Part shown: positions 63,968-64,000 of the stretch, piece after piece | Position numbering within the stretch: the first letter of the stretch is position 1 | How the letters are laid out: each line of letters opens with the position of its first letter | Source of the DNA: Pictodentalium vernedei | Lineage: Eukaryota; Mollusca; Scaphopoda; Dentaliida; Dentaliidae | Length of the DNA: 64,000 bases | Direction of reading: 5' to 3' | Assembly (NCBI GenBank): GCA_031216915.1 | Contig: CM062296.1 | Span: 65,812,148 to 65,876,147, forward strand | Program-made: the position numbers and the translations under genes | Notes under the pieces: generated by a model | Told to the model about the DNA's origin: nothing | What the model saw: only the letters and a program-made list of their open reading frames with translations | Databases searched by the model: none

Positions 63968-64000
63968 TAGTATAGTTATGCTCAGTTCCCAGTCACCTTC

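Overview
This window looks like nuclear DNA of an animal, most likely a marine invertebrate and possibly a mollusc. The taxon is an inference: I recognise no orthologous gene that would fix it. The basis is long non-coding stretches, GT-AG splice signals around the one convincing coding exon, tRNA- and 5S-derived SINEs, decayed non-LTR reverse transcriptase and Tc1-type transposase, and a very high density of small foldback (palindromic) DNA transposons. I see no operon, ribosomal gene, tRNA gene or CRISPR array.

Genes: the only well supported protein-coding sequence is an exon at 31393-32261 (+). It has a polypyrimidine tract and AG acceptor in front, 287 open codons starting with a signal peptide, and a GTAAGT donor behind. 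It encodes the N-terminal part of a secreted, cysteine-free, acidic protein that I cannot name. Its other exons are not recognised. Two TATA-type promoter candidates upstream (12572-12635 and 25040-25140) are each followed by an ATGG|GTA start-codon-plus-donor that would splice in frame to this exon. A coiled-coil-like exon end at 14155-14279 (-) is a weaker candidate. A dense cluster of NRF-1, YY1, CRE, E-box and RFX-type motifs at 48430-48660 looks like a CpG-rich promoter, but no gene is visible beside it.

Mobile DNA occupies much of the rest. (A) Foldback elements with TTAA at both ends and CCCTTTACCC-type termini (piggyBac-like by these features), about 17 copies in two subfamilies that share a central GAACGAGCTCG core. 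(B) Three copies of a composite element of about 710 bp that already contains a copy of A. (C) Three related TTAA elements with a GTAGACCAATCA/CGTGCAGCC hairpin. (D) About ten copies of a 245-bp TA-flanked element with CAGTACAGTCGCCGTGG ends. (I) Two 314-bp TA-flanked elements of very high similarity. Several hAT-like elements have 8-bp target duplications (4249, 6617, 12656, 17296, 24126, 57050). There is one nearly complete Tc1-like element with a broken transposase (62418-63967) and a truncated one at 47634. Two non-LTR RT remnants lie at 5325-6530 (-) and 47305-47625 (+). Three SINE copies share a body but carry different Pol III heads.

Nested insertions are common and give relative ages: A inside hAT (12.9 kb), D inside RT (6.1 kb), SINE and a TTAA element inside one D copy (51.4-52.9 kb), a 199-bp palindrome inside a hAT-like element (57.6 kb), and a short hairpin inside A (36.0 kb). 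The window therefore reads as a large intergenic or intronic region around one secreted-protein gene, heavily remodelled by foldback transposons.
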